A stretch of DNA of 64,000 bases, from assembly GCA_034509425.1 (NCBI GenBank), contig JAVTVJ010000494.1, positions 62,001-126,000 on the forward strand, written 5' to 3'. This document shows, one piece after another, positions 52,701 to 60,200 of the stretch (position 1 is its first letter; the number at the start of each line of letters is the position of its first letter). The notes beneath the pieces are model-generated. The model saw only the letters and a program-made list of their open reading frames with translations. It was not told the origin of the DNA and made no database searches. The stretch is from Eopsaltria australis (taxonomy: Eukaryota; Chordata; Aves; Passeriformes; Petroicidae). Position numbers and translations under genes: made by a program.

Positions 52701-54233
52701 GTTTCCTTAGTATTCAGACCTTCAGGATTTAGCTGCCTTTTGTTTGAAACTTAGGAATGTGTATTATTTTTATTCTGTGGATTTATACTTCTTTGTTCTA
52801 AACTATACTTTTCCCAACTGCACTCTCAGCATCTCCTACCGTACTGCCTTAAGGAAAAAGCTTCATTCTTCCTCTTCTGTGCCAAATTTCTTAAAATTTC
52901 TGGCTCCTGTAGATGAAAATAACACCTCTGACTTTAGGAGCACAACAAGGTAGGGTTCTTTCTTAAAGCCTGGCATTAAAACTGTATTTTCAAAGATTCC
53001 TTTATCTGAGATATTTCAAATGCTTCTTGCACTTGCAAAACCTGATTTGTGCAACAGTTCACTTGTGTGTATTCTGCATGCAATTGCTGTCAAAAGGATG
53101 AAGCTATCCCAGACTACTCTCCCATTAAGATTGCAGATTTTGGTCATTTTTGATGTTGCAGTGGTCATGCAATTTCCGTCTATGTACTTCTGTGATTATT
53201 CCTGACAAAGGAGAGTTTTCAGTTAAGAGAATATATGATTAATCCTAAGCAATGTCAGTGTCCTCAAATTGGAAGGAGAGGATGACCTGTAAAATGCTCC
53301 TCCCTGTTGCTGCCACAGCTATCTGGATTTCATTTATCTCTTTCAGCTTATACAAAGACTCATGTAACCATTTAGCCAATGACTGGAATAAAGCAATGAA
53401 TAGTTCTAACAGATGAAAGTTATTAGTGGCATTTTTAACAGGAAAACAACATTGTTCGTCATTATTTCATTTTGTATTCTGAATAATAACCTCTTTATAG
53501 CGTGTGTGGATGACATCAAAGGAGTATCCAAAGTTCCTGGATGCAGTTCCCAAGTTTGTTGCATATTTTAGAGGTAGACTTGCTAACAGAAAGGTTAAAA
53601 GTTTTTCTCGCAGTCTGTGTTGAGAGGGACTACATTGCATACCCAGTGCACAGAAGGTTGGAAGTTTAATTGGTGTTTATAAAGCTCCTTGATGTGTGCT
53701 GATAAAAGGCATCAGCAAGTCTTTGTGTCTCCTATGAATAATTGCTACTGGATGGCATGTAAATAGTGTAATGGTAAAGCTACATTATTGTGTATGTATC
53801 TTTAATACGTTCTGATTATATACTGCTGCAAAGAAAACTGAAAATTAATTAAACCTGGAAACAATAGACTGTACAGAGCTGCCAGTCCCTGTTTGTGAAT
53901 CTCAGTGCTGTTTGCAGCCATGTATAAGCCTCTGCTACAAAGCAAGTTTCACCTTTCTGACACAGAGCTTGCCCCGGCATGTGCACAGCACACTGCAAGG
54001 CAGTGGCCCATGCATTCACTGGAGGCTGTGTCACTGTTCCTGGCAGATCCAGGTGCCCTGCTCACTTGACTGTGCTGTGTTCTGCCGTTTTAGTGACTAC
54101 GAATCCAAGCACGGCCAGCAGGCCCTTGGTGCGGAGAGTCCCGTACGGACTCGAAGGCATTCTTGGAGGCAGCAGATATTCCTGCGAGTGGCCACCCCTC
54201 AGAAAGCCTGTGATTCTCCCAGCCGATATGATG
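16739..54233 (+). CDS. TBC1D1: TBC1D1, Rab GTPase-activating protein (5' and middle part, 3' end outside window)
   Basis: TBC1D1 stimulates GTP hydrolysis by Rab GTPases on GLUT4 storage vesicles, and phosphorylation by AMPK and AKT relieves this brake. Joined coding segments, constitutive set: 16739-16768, 33690-34223, 37259-37348, 38348-38452, 39063-39195, 40609-40700, 42321-42431, 45387-45515, 47606-47692, 48774-49063, 54094-54233; cassettes 50715-50843 and 52830-52949, candidate microexon 49377-49421. All introns are GT-AG and the phases match throughout. The translation follows mammalian TBC1D1 (recalled, not searched) almost residue by residue from [19 protein letters not shown] to the [22 protein letters not shown] region. 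The closest alternative, the paralogue TBC1D4, fits worse: [21 protein letters not shown] and [15 protein letters not shown] are TBC1D1-type. The TBC domain exons and stop codon lie downstream of the window. The usual N-terminal exon with most of PTB1 is absent here, so the first exon listed is an alternative start. Confidence 0.96.
19017..19037. promoter_or_regulatory. inverted pair of forkhead-like sites
   Basis: AGTGTAAAC, three bases, then GTTTACACT: a perfect 9-bp palindrome containing GTAAAC/GTTTAC cores typical of FOX factors. Function is not shown. Confidence 0.3.
23311..24190 (-). mobile_element. CR1 LINE fragment, antisense, 3' 880 bp
   Basis: Starts with CACAGAATCACAGAATAAGC (reverse complement of the CR1 3' end) and runs through typical antisense CR1 text such as CCCAACCACCCTCTGGCTGA and TTGGACTTCCATTGCTGCTG to ATCATCTGCAGACTTGCTTA. 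The short frames here are remnants. Confidence 0.95.
25958..26018 (+). repeat. ACTA/AACT simple repeat, imperfect
   Basis: About 60 bases built from AACTAACT units with interruptions. Confidence 0.8.
30441..30620 (-). mobile_element. short antisense CR1 LINE fragment with internal poly-T
   Basis: AGGAGGTCATCTAGTTCAGC, CATGTCCAGTCAGAGTTTGC and TTCAAGGATGGAGTCACTGC match the antisense CR1 3' region. A run of 15 T at about 30588-30602 sits just before TCGTGTTCAGAAAGAG, where CR1 has a shorter T-rich run, so it is an expansion inside the element. Confidence 0.88.
32286..32330 (+). repeat. short CTAC-type simple repeat
   Basis: ACCTACATACCTACTACCTA and further CCTACCTGCC units, imperfect. Confidence 0.6.
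33690..34223 (+). CDS. TBC1D1: TBC1D1 exon 2: end of PTB1, start of PTB2, AMPK-site linker
   Basis: This exon has 178 codons, phase 0 at both ends, acceptor CTCCTGTAG and donor ACG|GTAAAA, which is weak because it has A at +5. Residues 1-20 ([20 protein letters not shown]) are the C-terminal helix of PTB1. Residues 34-62 ([15 protein letters not shown], then [13 protein letters not shown]) begin PTB2. Residues 64-110 are a serine-rich, acidic loop that is longer and different in sequence from the mammalian one as I recall it. [11 protein letters not shown] at residues 113-123 is the conserved AMPK/14-3-3 region (human Ser237); the second serine is codon 34038-34040. The exon ends in [16 protein letters not shown], a PTB2 strand completed by the next exon. 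Confidence 0.96.
34224..37258 (+). other. TBC1D1: TBC1D1 intron 2 with read-through frame
   Basis: 3.0 kb. The exon 2 frame stays open across the weak donor for 42 more codons to TAA 34350-34352, and an AATAAA lies at 34561-34566. A G-rich run is at 36011-36026. Nothing else was recognised. Confidence 0.85.
37259..37348 (+). CDS. TBC1D1: TBC1D1 exon 3: PTB2 core
   Basis: Thirty codons, phase 0 to phase 0, acceptor CTTTTTAG and donor CAG|GTAAGA. The peptide begins [15 protein letters not shown] and ends FKEISFCSQ, nearly identical to mammalian TBC1D1 (recalled). It forms beta-strands of the second phosphotyrosine-binding domain. TBC1D4 differs here, which helps fix the paralogue. Confidence 0.97.
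37349..38347 (+). other. TBC1D1: TBC1D1 intron 3
   Basis: 1.0 kb, GT-AG. A poly-T run lies near 37378-37392. No other feature seen. Confidence 0.9.
38348..38452 (+). CDS. TBC1D1: TBC1D1 exon 4: PTB2 core
   Basis: Thirty-five codons, phase 0 to phase 0, acceptor TTTGCTAG and donor CTG|GTAAGT. It encodes [15 protein letters not shown], then [17 protein letters not shown], the central PTB strands with the typical FVCYVFQC signature. The bird copy has SENGG where mammals have a glycine run. Confidence 0.97.
38453..39062 (+). other. TBC1D1: TBC1D1 intron 4
   Basis: 0.6 kb, GT-AG, nothing recognised inside. Confidence 0.9.
39063..39195 (+). CDS. TBC1D1: TBC1D1 exon 5: PTB2 C-terminal helix
   Basis: It starts in phase 0 and ends in phase 1 (133 bases), with acceptor TTCTTTTCAG and donor AAG|GTGAGG. 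It encodes [20 protein letters not shown], the C-terminal helix of PTB2, and then a cysteine-containing linker ([18 protein letters not shown]). Both parts match mammalian TBC1D1 closely. Confidence 0.97.
39196..40608 (+). other. TBC1D1: TBC1D1 intron 5
   Basis: 1.4 kb, GT-AG. A short GATT tetranucleotide run lies near 40538-40553. No other feature seen. Confidence 0.9.
40609..40700 (+). CDS. TBC1D1: TBC1D1 exon 6: linker after PTB2
   Basis: Ninety-two bases entering in phase 1 and leaving in phase 0, acceptor CTTGGTAG and donor CAG|GTAAGA. The split codon gives Gly, then [20 protein letters not shown] and [10 protein letters not shown]. This predicted helical segment is conserved; mammals have [17 protein letters not shown] at the start. 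Confidence 0.96.
40701..42320 (+). other. TBC1D1: TBC1D1 intron 6
   Basis: 1.6 kb, GT-AG. A 114-codon open frame at 41284-41628 has no family resemblance and no splice context. Confidence 0.88.
42321..42431 (+). CDS. TBC1D1: TBC1D1 exon 7: conserved charged linker
   Basis: Thirty-seven codons, phase 0 to phase 0, acceptor TTCAATTACAG and donor CAG|GTAAGT. It encodes [20 protein letters not shown], then [17 protein letters not shown]. It lies between the PTB2 domain and the phosphorylation-rich region, and the family sequence is easily recognised. Confidence 0.97.
42432..45386 (+). other. TBC1D1: TBC1D1 intron 7
   Basis: 3.0 kb, GT-AG. It holds a GC-richer, possibly transposon-derived block at about 44100-44440. 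Confidence 0.88.
44100..44440. repeat. possible LTR/retroelement-derived block
   Basis: Composition changes abruptly from the AT-rich intron, with text such as GATCACGGGCTGCAATATGA and ACAATTTACTGGAACAGCAA that resembles dispersed avian LTR sequence from memory. I could not define termini, target-site duplications or a primer-binding site. Confidence 0.3.
45387..45515 (+). CDS. TBC1D1: TBC1D1 exon 8: [18 protein letters not shown] segment
   Basis: Forty-three codons, phase 0 to phase 0, acceptor AACACATACAG and donor CGT|GTAAGT. After a variable start ([18 protein letters not shown]) it has the strongly conserved basic stretch [18 protein letters not shown] and then FESILSR. Confidence 0.97.
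45516..47605 (+). other. TBC1D1: TBC1D1 intron 8
   Basis: 2.1 kb, GT-AG. A short CR1-like 3' tail (TTCAACCTAGTTAATTCTGT, then GATTCTGTGG) lies at about 46155-46186. No coding sequence seen. Confidence 0.88.
46155..46186 (+). repeat. possible CR1 3'-terminal remnant
   Basis: TCAACCTAGTTAATTCTGTG followed by ATTCTGTGG resembles the terminal CR1 motif with its ATTCTGTG octamer repeats. It is too short to be certain. Confidence 0.4.
47606..47692 (+). CDS. TBC1D1: TBC1D1 exon 9: serine-rich linker
   Basis: Twenty-nine codons, phase 0 to phase 0, acceptor TATCTCTACAG and donor AAA|GTAAGT. It encodes [20 protein letters not shown] and then SSTVSSTNK, which matches the mammalian KARG...SVDLDSSLSST region. 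A second donor-like site, ACC|GTAAGC, sits 18 bases earlier inside the exon; its use would delete six residues in frame. Confidence 0.94.
47693..48773 (+). other. TBC1D1: TBC1D1 intron 9
   Basis: 1.1 kb, GT-AG, nothing recognised inside. Confidence 0.9.
48774..49063 (+). CDS. TBC1D1: TBC1D1 exon 10: AKT phosphorylation region
   Basis: 290 bases, phase 0 in and phase 2 out, acceptor CACTGCTAG and donor AAA|GTAAGC. It encodes a divergent acidic, serine-rich part (residues 1-46), then [12 protein letters not shown] with the conserved AKT-type site (human Thr596; here Thr codon 48939-48941), and ends with [18 protein letters not shown]. If the donor is not spliced, translation stops at the TAA directly across the junction. 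Confidence 0.97.
49377..49421 (+). CDS. TBC1D1: candidate 45-nt TBC1D1 cassette microexon
   Basis: A strong acceptor (TGTTTTCAATTTACAG) precedes 45 open bases followed by a moderate donor TTG|GTGATT. Entry and exit are both phase 2, the same as the exons on each side. With exon 10 the codons read [15 protein letters not shown] plus a split Cys codon. Without the donor the frame stops at TGA 49423-49425, only four bases into the intron. I do not recognise the peptide in mammalian TBC1D1. It could be a lineage-specific cassette or a chance pair of splice signals. Confidence 0.42.
50586..50712 (+). promoter_or_regulatory. TBC1D1: AG-free zone before cassette exon 11
   Basis: There is no AG in 127 bases, including a T/C-rich tract. 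This is the pattern of an AG exclusion zone, where the branch point lies far upstream of the acceptor. Distant branch points are common in regulated exons (established); a polypyrimidine-tract-binding protein site is an inference. Confidence 0.5.
50715..50843 (+). CDS. TBC1D1: TBC1D1 cassette exon 11 (muscle-type long isoform region)
   Basis: 129 bases, phase 2 in and phase 2 out, donor AAG|GTGAGC. It encodes [18 protein letters not shown], then [20 protein letters not shown] and FAQK, rich in serine and basic residues. Position and phase match the region where mammalian TBC1D1 has extra exons in its long, muscle-enriched isoform (known for the family). The acceptor is AAAAG, unusually far from a long pyrimidine tract (50593-50640), but it is the first AG after that tract. 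The frame stays open upstream of 50715, so the true 5' edge is uncertain. Confidence 0.75.
50844..52829 (+). other. TBC1D1: TBC1D1 intron 11
   Basis: 2.0 kb, GT-AG. It contains no recognisable gene; AT-rich. Confidence 0.85.
52830..52949 (+). CDS. TBC1D1: TBC1D1 cassette exon 12 (muscle-type long isoform region)
   Basis: 120 bases, phase 2 in and phase 2 out, acceptor CTGCACTCTCAG and donor AAG|GTAGGG. It encodes [16 protein letters not shown], then [19 protein letters not shown] and RSTT. Skipping or inclusion leaves the frame unchanged. The centre, [12 protein letters not shown], closely resembles [11 protein letters not shown] in the preceding cassette, which suggests an old exon duplication. 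TBC1D4 has a related PSFLKSF stretch in its equivalent region (recalled). Confidence 0.82.
52950..54093 (+). other. TBC1D1: TBC1D1 intron 12
   Basis: 1.1 kb, GT-AG. No feature seen apart from the acceptor tract. Confidence 0.87.
54094..54233 (+). CDS. TBC1D1: TBC1D1 exon 13: calmodulin-binding/phosphorylation segment
   Basis: 140 bases, phase 2 in and phase 1 out, acceptor TTCTGCCGTTTTAG and donor ATG|GTAAAG. It encodes [18 protein letters not shown], then [20 protein letters not shown] and CDSPSRYD. The [13 protein letters not shown] stretch is the conserved calmodulin-binding and phosphorylation segment shared with TBC1D4; the serine codon is 54161-54163. Mammals have DFESK with a shorter spacer before KTRRHSW. 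This is the last TBC1D1 exon visible. Confidence 0.96.
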
Positions 54234-57200
54234 GTAAAGTCTGGCTTTGTTTGCTTCTGTGAGCTTCTTCGTGTGTGTAGTGTGTGAAGTGTGAATCGTG
54301 CCTCCCGAGGCAACATATTTGCCTGGTGTTCTCTTAGTACTGTCATTGCAGTTTACCACCTGCTTTTTGGTAATACCCAGCTCCTTAGCTGTTGCATTTT
54401 TAGCTTCATATGTAACATTGTTCCTATTGTCTTATGTTTACTAGCCAGAGAAGAAATTATTTTTATGTGTACTATTTTAATGAGTTTGGGGAAAAAATGC
54501 ATCACCAGATATTGTGCTGAAGAGAAGATGATGCTTCTATTTCATCTTTCCATGTTGGAGTATAGAACTACTACAGACTAGAAAAATCCAGGTGTACCAG
54601 CAGGAATTACATCTCTTTTATGATCTCAGTTGAGTTCTGTAGTGCGTACTTTGTCCTCATGTATGCTGCTCCAGTCTCTGACACTTGCCACTTGAGTCAT
54701 AATTATCCACTGTTCCCATAATTATTTTGTGAAATTCTATAGAGCTGAAGAACCACATATTAGAAGAACATCACTGCTCATAAGCATGCATGTGCATCCT
54801 CTTGTGCATTCACTTTAGGTAAGCCAGATAATGCAACACATGCTGGCACCAAGAATGCCTCAGAAAATCCTCTGGCTCACTAAAATTTGAATTTCACAGC
54901 ATGAGCTTTGTAAGCTATAACTTCTGACTTACATCTAAGGCCGTTGTATAAGAAATAAGAAAAAGTGTAAGGAAACAGAAAGGAACAGTACCTTACTGTA
55001 AATGTAGTAAAAAGTAATCATTCTAATGTCACTGAGATGTTTTTCTTACATCTTAAAGTGAGACCTTGATTACCTGGAGTAGGCAGAAGTGTTTATGTCA
55101 TTTATGCACTGTTTGCAATGTAATTTGACTGGCAGTGAAGGAAGCTGCATATGGGCACGGATGCCTTTTAAATTTAGTGTACTTCAAAGTGAAGTGATCT
55201 CAGGAGCATGTTGTGTAAACATACATGTGAAATGCTCTTCTGTACCTAAAGGCATGTGAAGGGCTGTTACATGATTTACAGGTTTGATGCATCTCTTTGT
55301 GACTGGAAATAGTCTTACTTGTTTTTGAAAGCCACAAAACCTTCCCATATTAAATAGGAAAATAAAATCCACCTAAATTGCCTACTCAAGCATTTCCTCT
55401 GAGACATAATAGCTGCAAGATATAATCTTAACAACCTACAGCTGGGTAAGCAGAATAGTTTGGGAAACAAGTGTGGCCAAAATGGAAAACAGGATGTGCT
55501 ATTAATAGGAGCAGCAATTTAAAATATTTGGCCTTTTTTCATCATTCATTTTCTATTTTGTTTCATTGTACATACTCAATTTACAAACAGAAGAAAACTC
55601 AGAGTCAGCGGGTTTTTTAATTATTTAAAGCAAATACTGTTTTTTTCTTCTTGGACTTTTATGCATCTCCTGGAACATTTCTGGTAGTGAAGGATACACA
55701 CTTGTTATCCAGTCTCTGTAGCCTTTAAGAGAGCTGCTGTACAGCTCGTCTTCCATTGGATTTACCACCACTGTTAACTAAGAAACCCCTCTAGTTCCAA
55801 AGTAAATGGAACTATGTATCATTCATCAATCATCTTGTTTTTCTTTAATATTCTGTCTTTTTTAAGTCTTTCACACTCTTTTTAGACTGTTTTCCTTTAA
55901 TTTGTACCGGAAGATCAATTTCAGCCAAATTGGACAGAGGGCAAAGAAGGTTTTAAAGATAACATGATTTGTCATATTCTGCAAAAGTAAGCATGAAGGG
56001 AGGGAAATAAGGGTACATCTGTGATTTACAGGTTTCCCTTTATAGACTCAGACTCCACTGACCTGTTTCTCCCTTCAGGTGCCGTAGTCAACACCCTACT
56101 CCAGGGCAGTCTGCAGGAGAGGAGTAAGGAAAAAAGCTGGGAAAAAGGGTGTGTTTAAAAGCTAGTAAGTCAGTCAGCCAAGAGACCCAGATCTCTGTGA
56201 CTCAGAGATGATACAGTTTTTCAGGTTTAGTCTTGGCTGCTTTACTAAACTTTGTATTAAATGTAAAATCCACTGGGGTGCCCAAACTGTTCATTGCTTT
56301 GACCACATGTGGGCAGGCATTGTCAACAAAGTGAAACTGCTCTGTGGCTTTAATTTCTCTGGGTTGTAATGAGTACATTGCACATAAGAATGTATAAGTT
56401 GTCACAAGAACGAGAGAAAACTTCAAGCTTTATACTCACAGAAAAACCTAGGCTCTGGCATTTCTGATTACGTTCGTATAGGCAGGTGGTGAGCTGAATC
56501 TCTGAATGCATCATGTTCATTGCTGCTCTCTGGGAGGTTAACACAGCAGGATATGAAGGTATATTTACTAGAAGTTAAAAAAAAAAAAAAGAAATCTCAG
56601 ACAACTGGTGCATAACTTGCAGAAATTTTAATCTTACTCTTTCAAGGTACTGAACTTGATAAAAGTCTAATATTCTGAGTTTCCACATGAAGCTTGAACA
56701 GCTTAAACACCAGTGAGTCCTACTGTCTTGCACCTCTGAATCCTTTAATTCTTTAGGAATTGCTCATAAATCATTTAAGCTAAAACTTCATTTTTTTGTA
56801 GATCAGGTGGAGCAAAGTGGTTACTGGCTGTACTTTGGGGGTTGCATCATGAATTACCAGCCAGAGAGCACAGTTTGTTTTGCAGACACCATTATTTAAA
56901 AGGAATGATACTATACATGAAGGAGGGTATTCAGCCCTAAGTCAGTAAAAGAAAAATACTGCAAATAGATGCACTGGAAAGCCATTTTTTTATTGCCAGT
57001 TGAGAGTTTTGCTTTGCCTGATGATTGGACTAATGTAGCCATGCTCAGCAAGGCAAGCAAGCACTCTGAGGCAACACAAAGCCTTGTAGAGAAACCATTA
57101 CTTTTGGTTGTTGTGGGAGTGATGCCCCATGTACACACCCTTTTCCAGCCACTTCCTGCTTGTTGGTGTTGCCACTTTCTCCTTTCCCCACTATTTTTCC

Positions 57201-60200
57201 CTGCTTCTCTACATAACTTTACAATGAAGCACATCAGAGAACTATTACACAATTTGCTGCCTGGCAGGAGAGCCAGGTGATCCCTGGTGAGCCTGAAGAT
57301 GAGGCTCAGTTTCCAGTCTGAAGATCCAGAAAGGATTTTCTGCATAGGTGAAATGATCTGTAGAGACTTCTAATACTTTACAGCTGGAGGATGGAGTGTT
57401 GAATTACGCTAGTTCCATTATAGCAGGCTGCAGTTCAAATTACCCAGCCTCAACTCCTGCTGTTAGCTGCTTCCCTTGGAACGGTTGCGATGCTGTGAGT
57501 GGTGTGGAGCACCAGGGGACAGCGTTTCTCTCACTGGCACCTTCAGACACAGAGTCTCATCCTCAGATGGTTTTGTTGTTGTTTATTTGTGGGAGTGTAA
57601 TGAGTGTTGAATCCTGCAAAGTAGAGAGGTGGAAAAAGGGAAGCAGTCTCCTTACAAAATGGATCACACTTTGATCTGTTACAATACTGTATTTATTTTG
57701 AAATAAGGTTCTTATTAATCTTTTTCTAAAGCTCTGTCTCTCCTACTCACTGTCTTAAAAATTCTAAGTAATAAATGTGTTTCCTCAGTTGTTTGATTTT
57801 TGCCTTTATACCTCCCCACCCTACTTGCAAGCAGATGTTCCTATTTCTGTAGCATCACTCAAGAGCCACATTTTTTTGTCTGTGCAGATGGTCTAGGACT
57901 CTTTAGTTCTCTGTTCACTGCTACAACAGTGAAGAGAACAGCTCAGTAAACCAGATGAAGTATTGACACACTCAAAGGCCCTAATTTTCAGTTAGGTCAG
58001 TTTTCTAGTCCCACTCACAGTATTACACAAGCAATAGAGCAGGCAGGGACAGGTGTCTGGAAGGTGAGGGTGGGTGCCCTTACCCTGCTCAGGGGCAGAA
58101 CATCCTTAAATCAATGTAGACTGATCATGAAACTTCACCTTGCACTGCAGTGCAGCAAGATATTCACATACATTTTTTCAGCATCTACAAATCTCTGTGC
58201 AGTGGACAATTTTCACTACACTTTTCACATATGGACTGTTCAGAATTGGTCTTAGTAGGAGAACCACTGTGCCAATTGTCAGAAACTCCCAGCACTGTCA
58301 AGTCAGTTGCTGGGTTTAAGGGAGATGTGAACAGTTTTTGAAGGAAATGGTAGGACAGTCGTGGTGCTTCTTGGAACTTCTTGCTGAGGGAGGTGTCTTG
58401 GAAGTAGACAACAAGATTTTTGTAACAGCTGTGTCAGTTTTGGGTTGGAGAAGGGGTGATTTGTTTTAAAGTGGGCAGTGTGTGATAAAGTTACTTGTTG
58501 AACAGTGAAAGAAATTGAAATTCAGAGGAATGCGATGCTTAGCAGTATCACTTAGCAGTACTCAGCAAATAAATTCAGATTAAAAAAATCAAATACATTT
58601 TATTTTAGAGTTAGACTTGCAGAAAAAAATTGGTTTAGAAAGTACAAGTATCTCTACAGGGAAATGAACTTGATTCATTAATTAAAATTAATTTGGTTTT
58701 AGCCTCTATCAGATAGAGGTGGCAAACTGTTAAATCTTAAGTGCTGGAGAAAAATTTGAATTTGAGGAACTGTTATTCTTAAAACCAGCAGTAGTTAACA
58801 CCTACCTATCTGTTTATGTGCTTTGTGGTGTGGGCTATATCTCTTGATTATTTAAGCAAATTTTTTAAAAATAATTTTTAGTACCATTGCAAATACTATA
58901 AACTGTTGCTTTAGCATTCTGTGCTTAGAATGTTTATGGGGGGTAAATTATTTGTAATGTGTTTGCCAATACTGTTTTGGCAACACAGTTATTATTAATT
59001 AAAGCCAGTTGATTACAATTGATTACTAAGTTCTGCTCCTTTCCGAGCAAATTTGTGCTCTCAATCTTGATTTGCAGCACAGAAGTTTGGCTACAACCAG
59101 TAAGTACACAATTAATGTTTGATGGCTTCTGTGCCTGTTGAAATATCAGAGCATTCCTTTCTCAAGGATTAATATTAGCAAATGAGATTATTTTGGAGGT
59201 AGTGAGTACTTTTTAAGTTCTTAGCTTTAAAAGAAAGGCCAAGTCCAAAGCATCTTTCAGAGCTAATTTTAATCAACAGTGTTGAAATACACAATTTTTG
59301 AAGAGTTCCTTGTTCAGCCATTGCTTTAAGTTCTATGTCAGATTAGAAGAACTTGTTACTTGTGATTCTGTATCTGAAGCTTTCTGATTACAGAAGGCTC
59401 CTGGTCACTTTGCCATATCTACTTATGAAGTTAAATATTCCAGGCAGCTGGGTAAAATAATAGGAATATTATATCCTTTGTTATAGAAGTTTGCATTCCT
59501 CTTCATTTCTGTACCATGTGTGAAAGAAGGTGTTGCACTACCTGAACGAAAAATCTGAAGAGAACTAAGGATGTTGTTGATGTCTTTTCTTTTGACAATT
59601 GAATCTTAAGTGACTGTGAAATTCTTTAGTTTGTTTGCCTAGCTGAATTTTGTAAAGTTTAAAATGCAACAAAGAAAAATAACATAATGCAGTAAATAAA
59701 AGGCTTAATGGGTTCTTCTGTCTGCATTTTTACCATATCTTGTCTGACTTTTTAACCCAGAGAGTGGATGTGATTGGTAAACACTGCAGGTAGAGAGTCA
59801 TGTGTAAACAATTTCGTAGTGAGGATGGTGATAATGCATTATTATTGAGCCTTCCTTTCTACTTGAAGTGTTGGAGTTTCTAGTTAAAGATGGATCTTGT
59901 TGTTTTGGTTTTGATAGTTGAGGTTTGTTAGACTAAGTGCTTCAGAAAGAATGTTTTTTAGATTTAGGCATTTAGGTTGGTTTGTCATTTAAACCTTGTT
60001 TAATAGTAAGGTGGATTGATTAGGAAAATATTTGATAAACACTTTTTTTTCTTAGTAATTTACAAATTAAATATTCCTGTTCATATAATTTCTGGTCAGA
60101 TATTGTCTGTTTTAATTACTGGTGCAGTCATTCACCAGTTTTCCATGTACAGACTTTCTTTAGTGTGGTCCCTGGTAATAATAGATCGTGATACTTCCTT

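Noticed and set aside
56911..57345. 144-codon minus-strand ORF
   Set aside because: No family resemblance or splice context; the length is within chance expectation for a 64 kb window.
59078..59099. 22-nt segment between good splice signals as a coding TBC1D1 microexon
   Set aside because: Its length would break the TBC1D1 frame, and it does not match the expected following residues.
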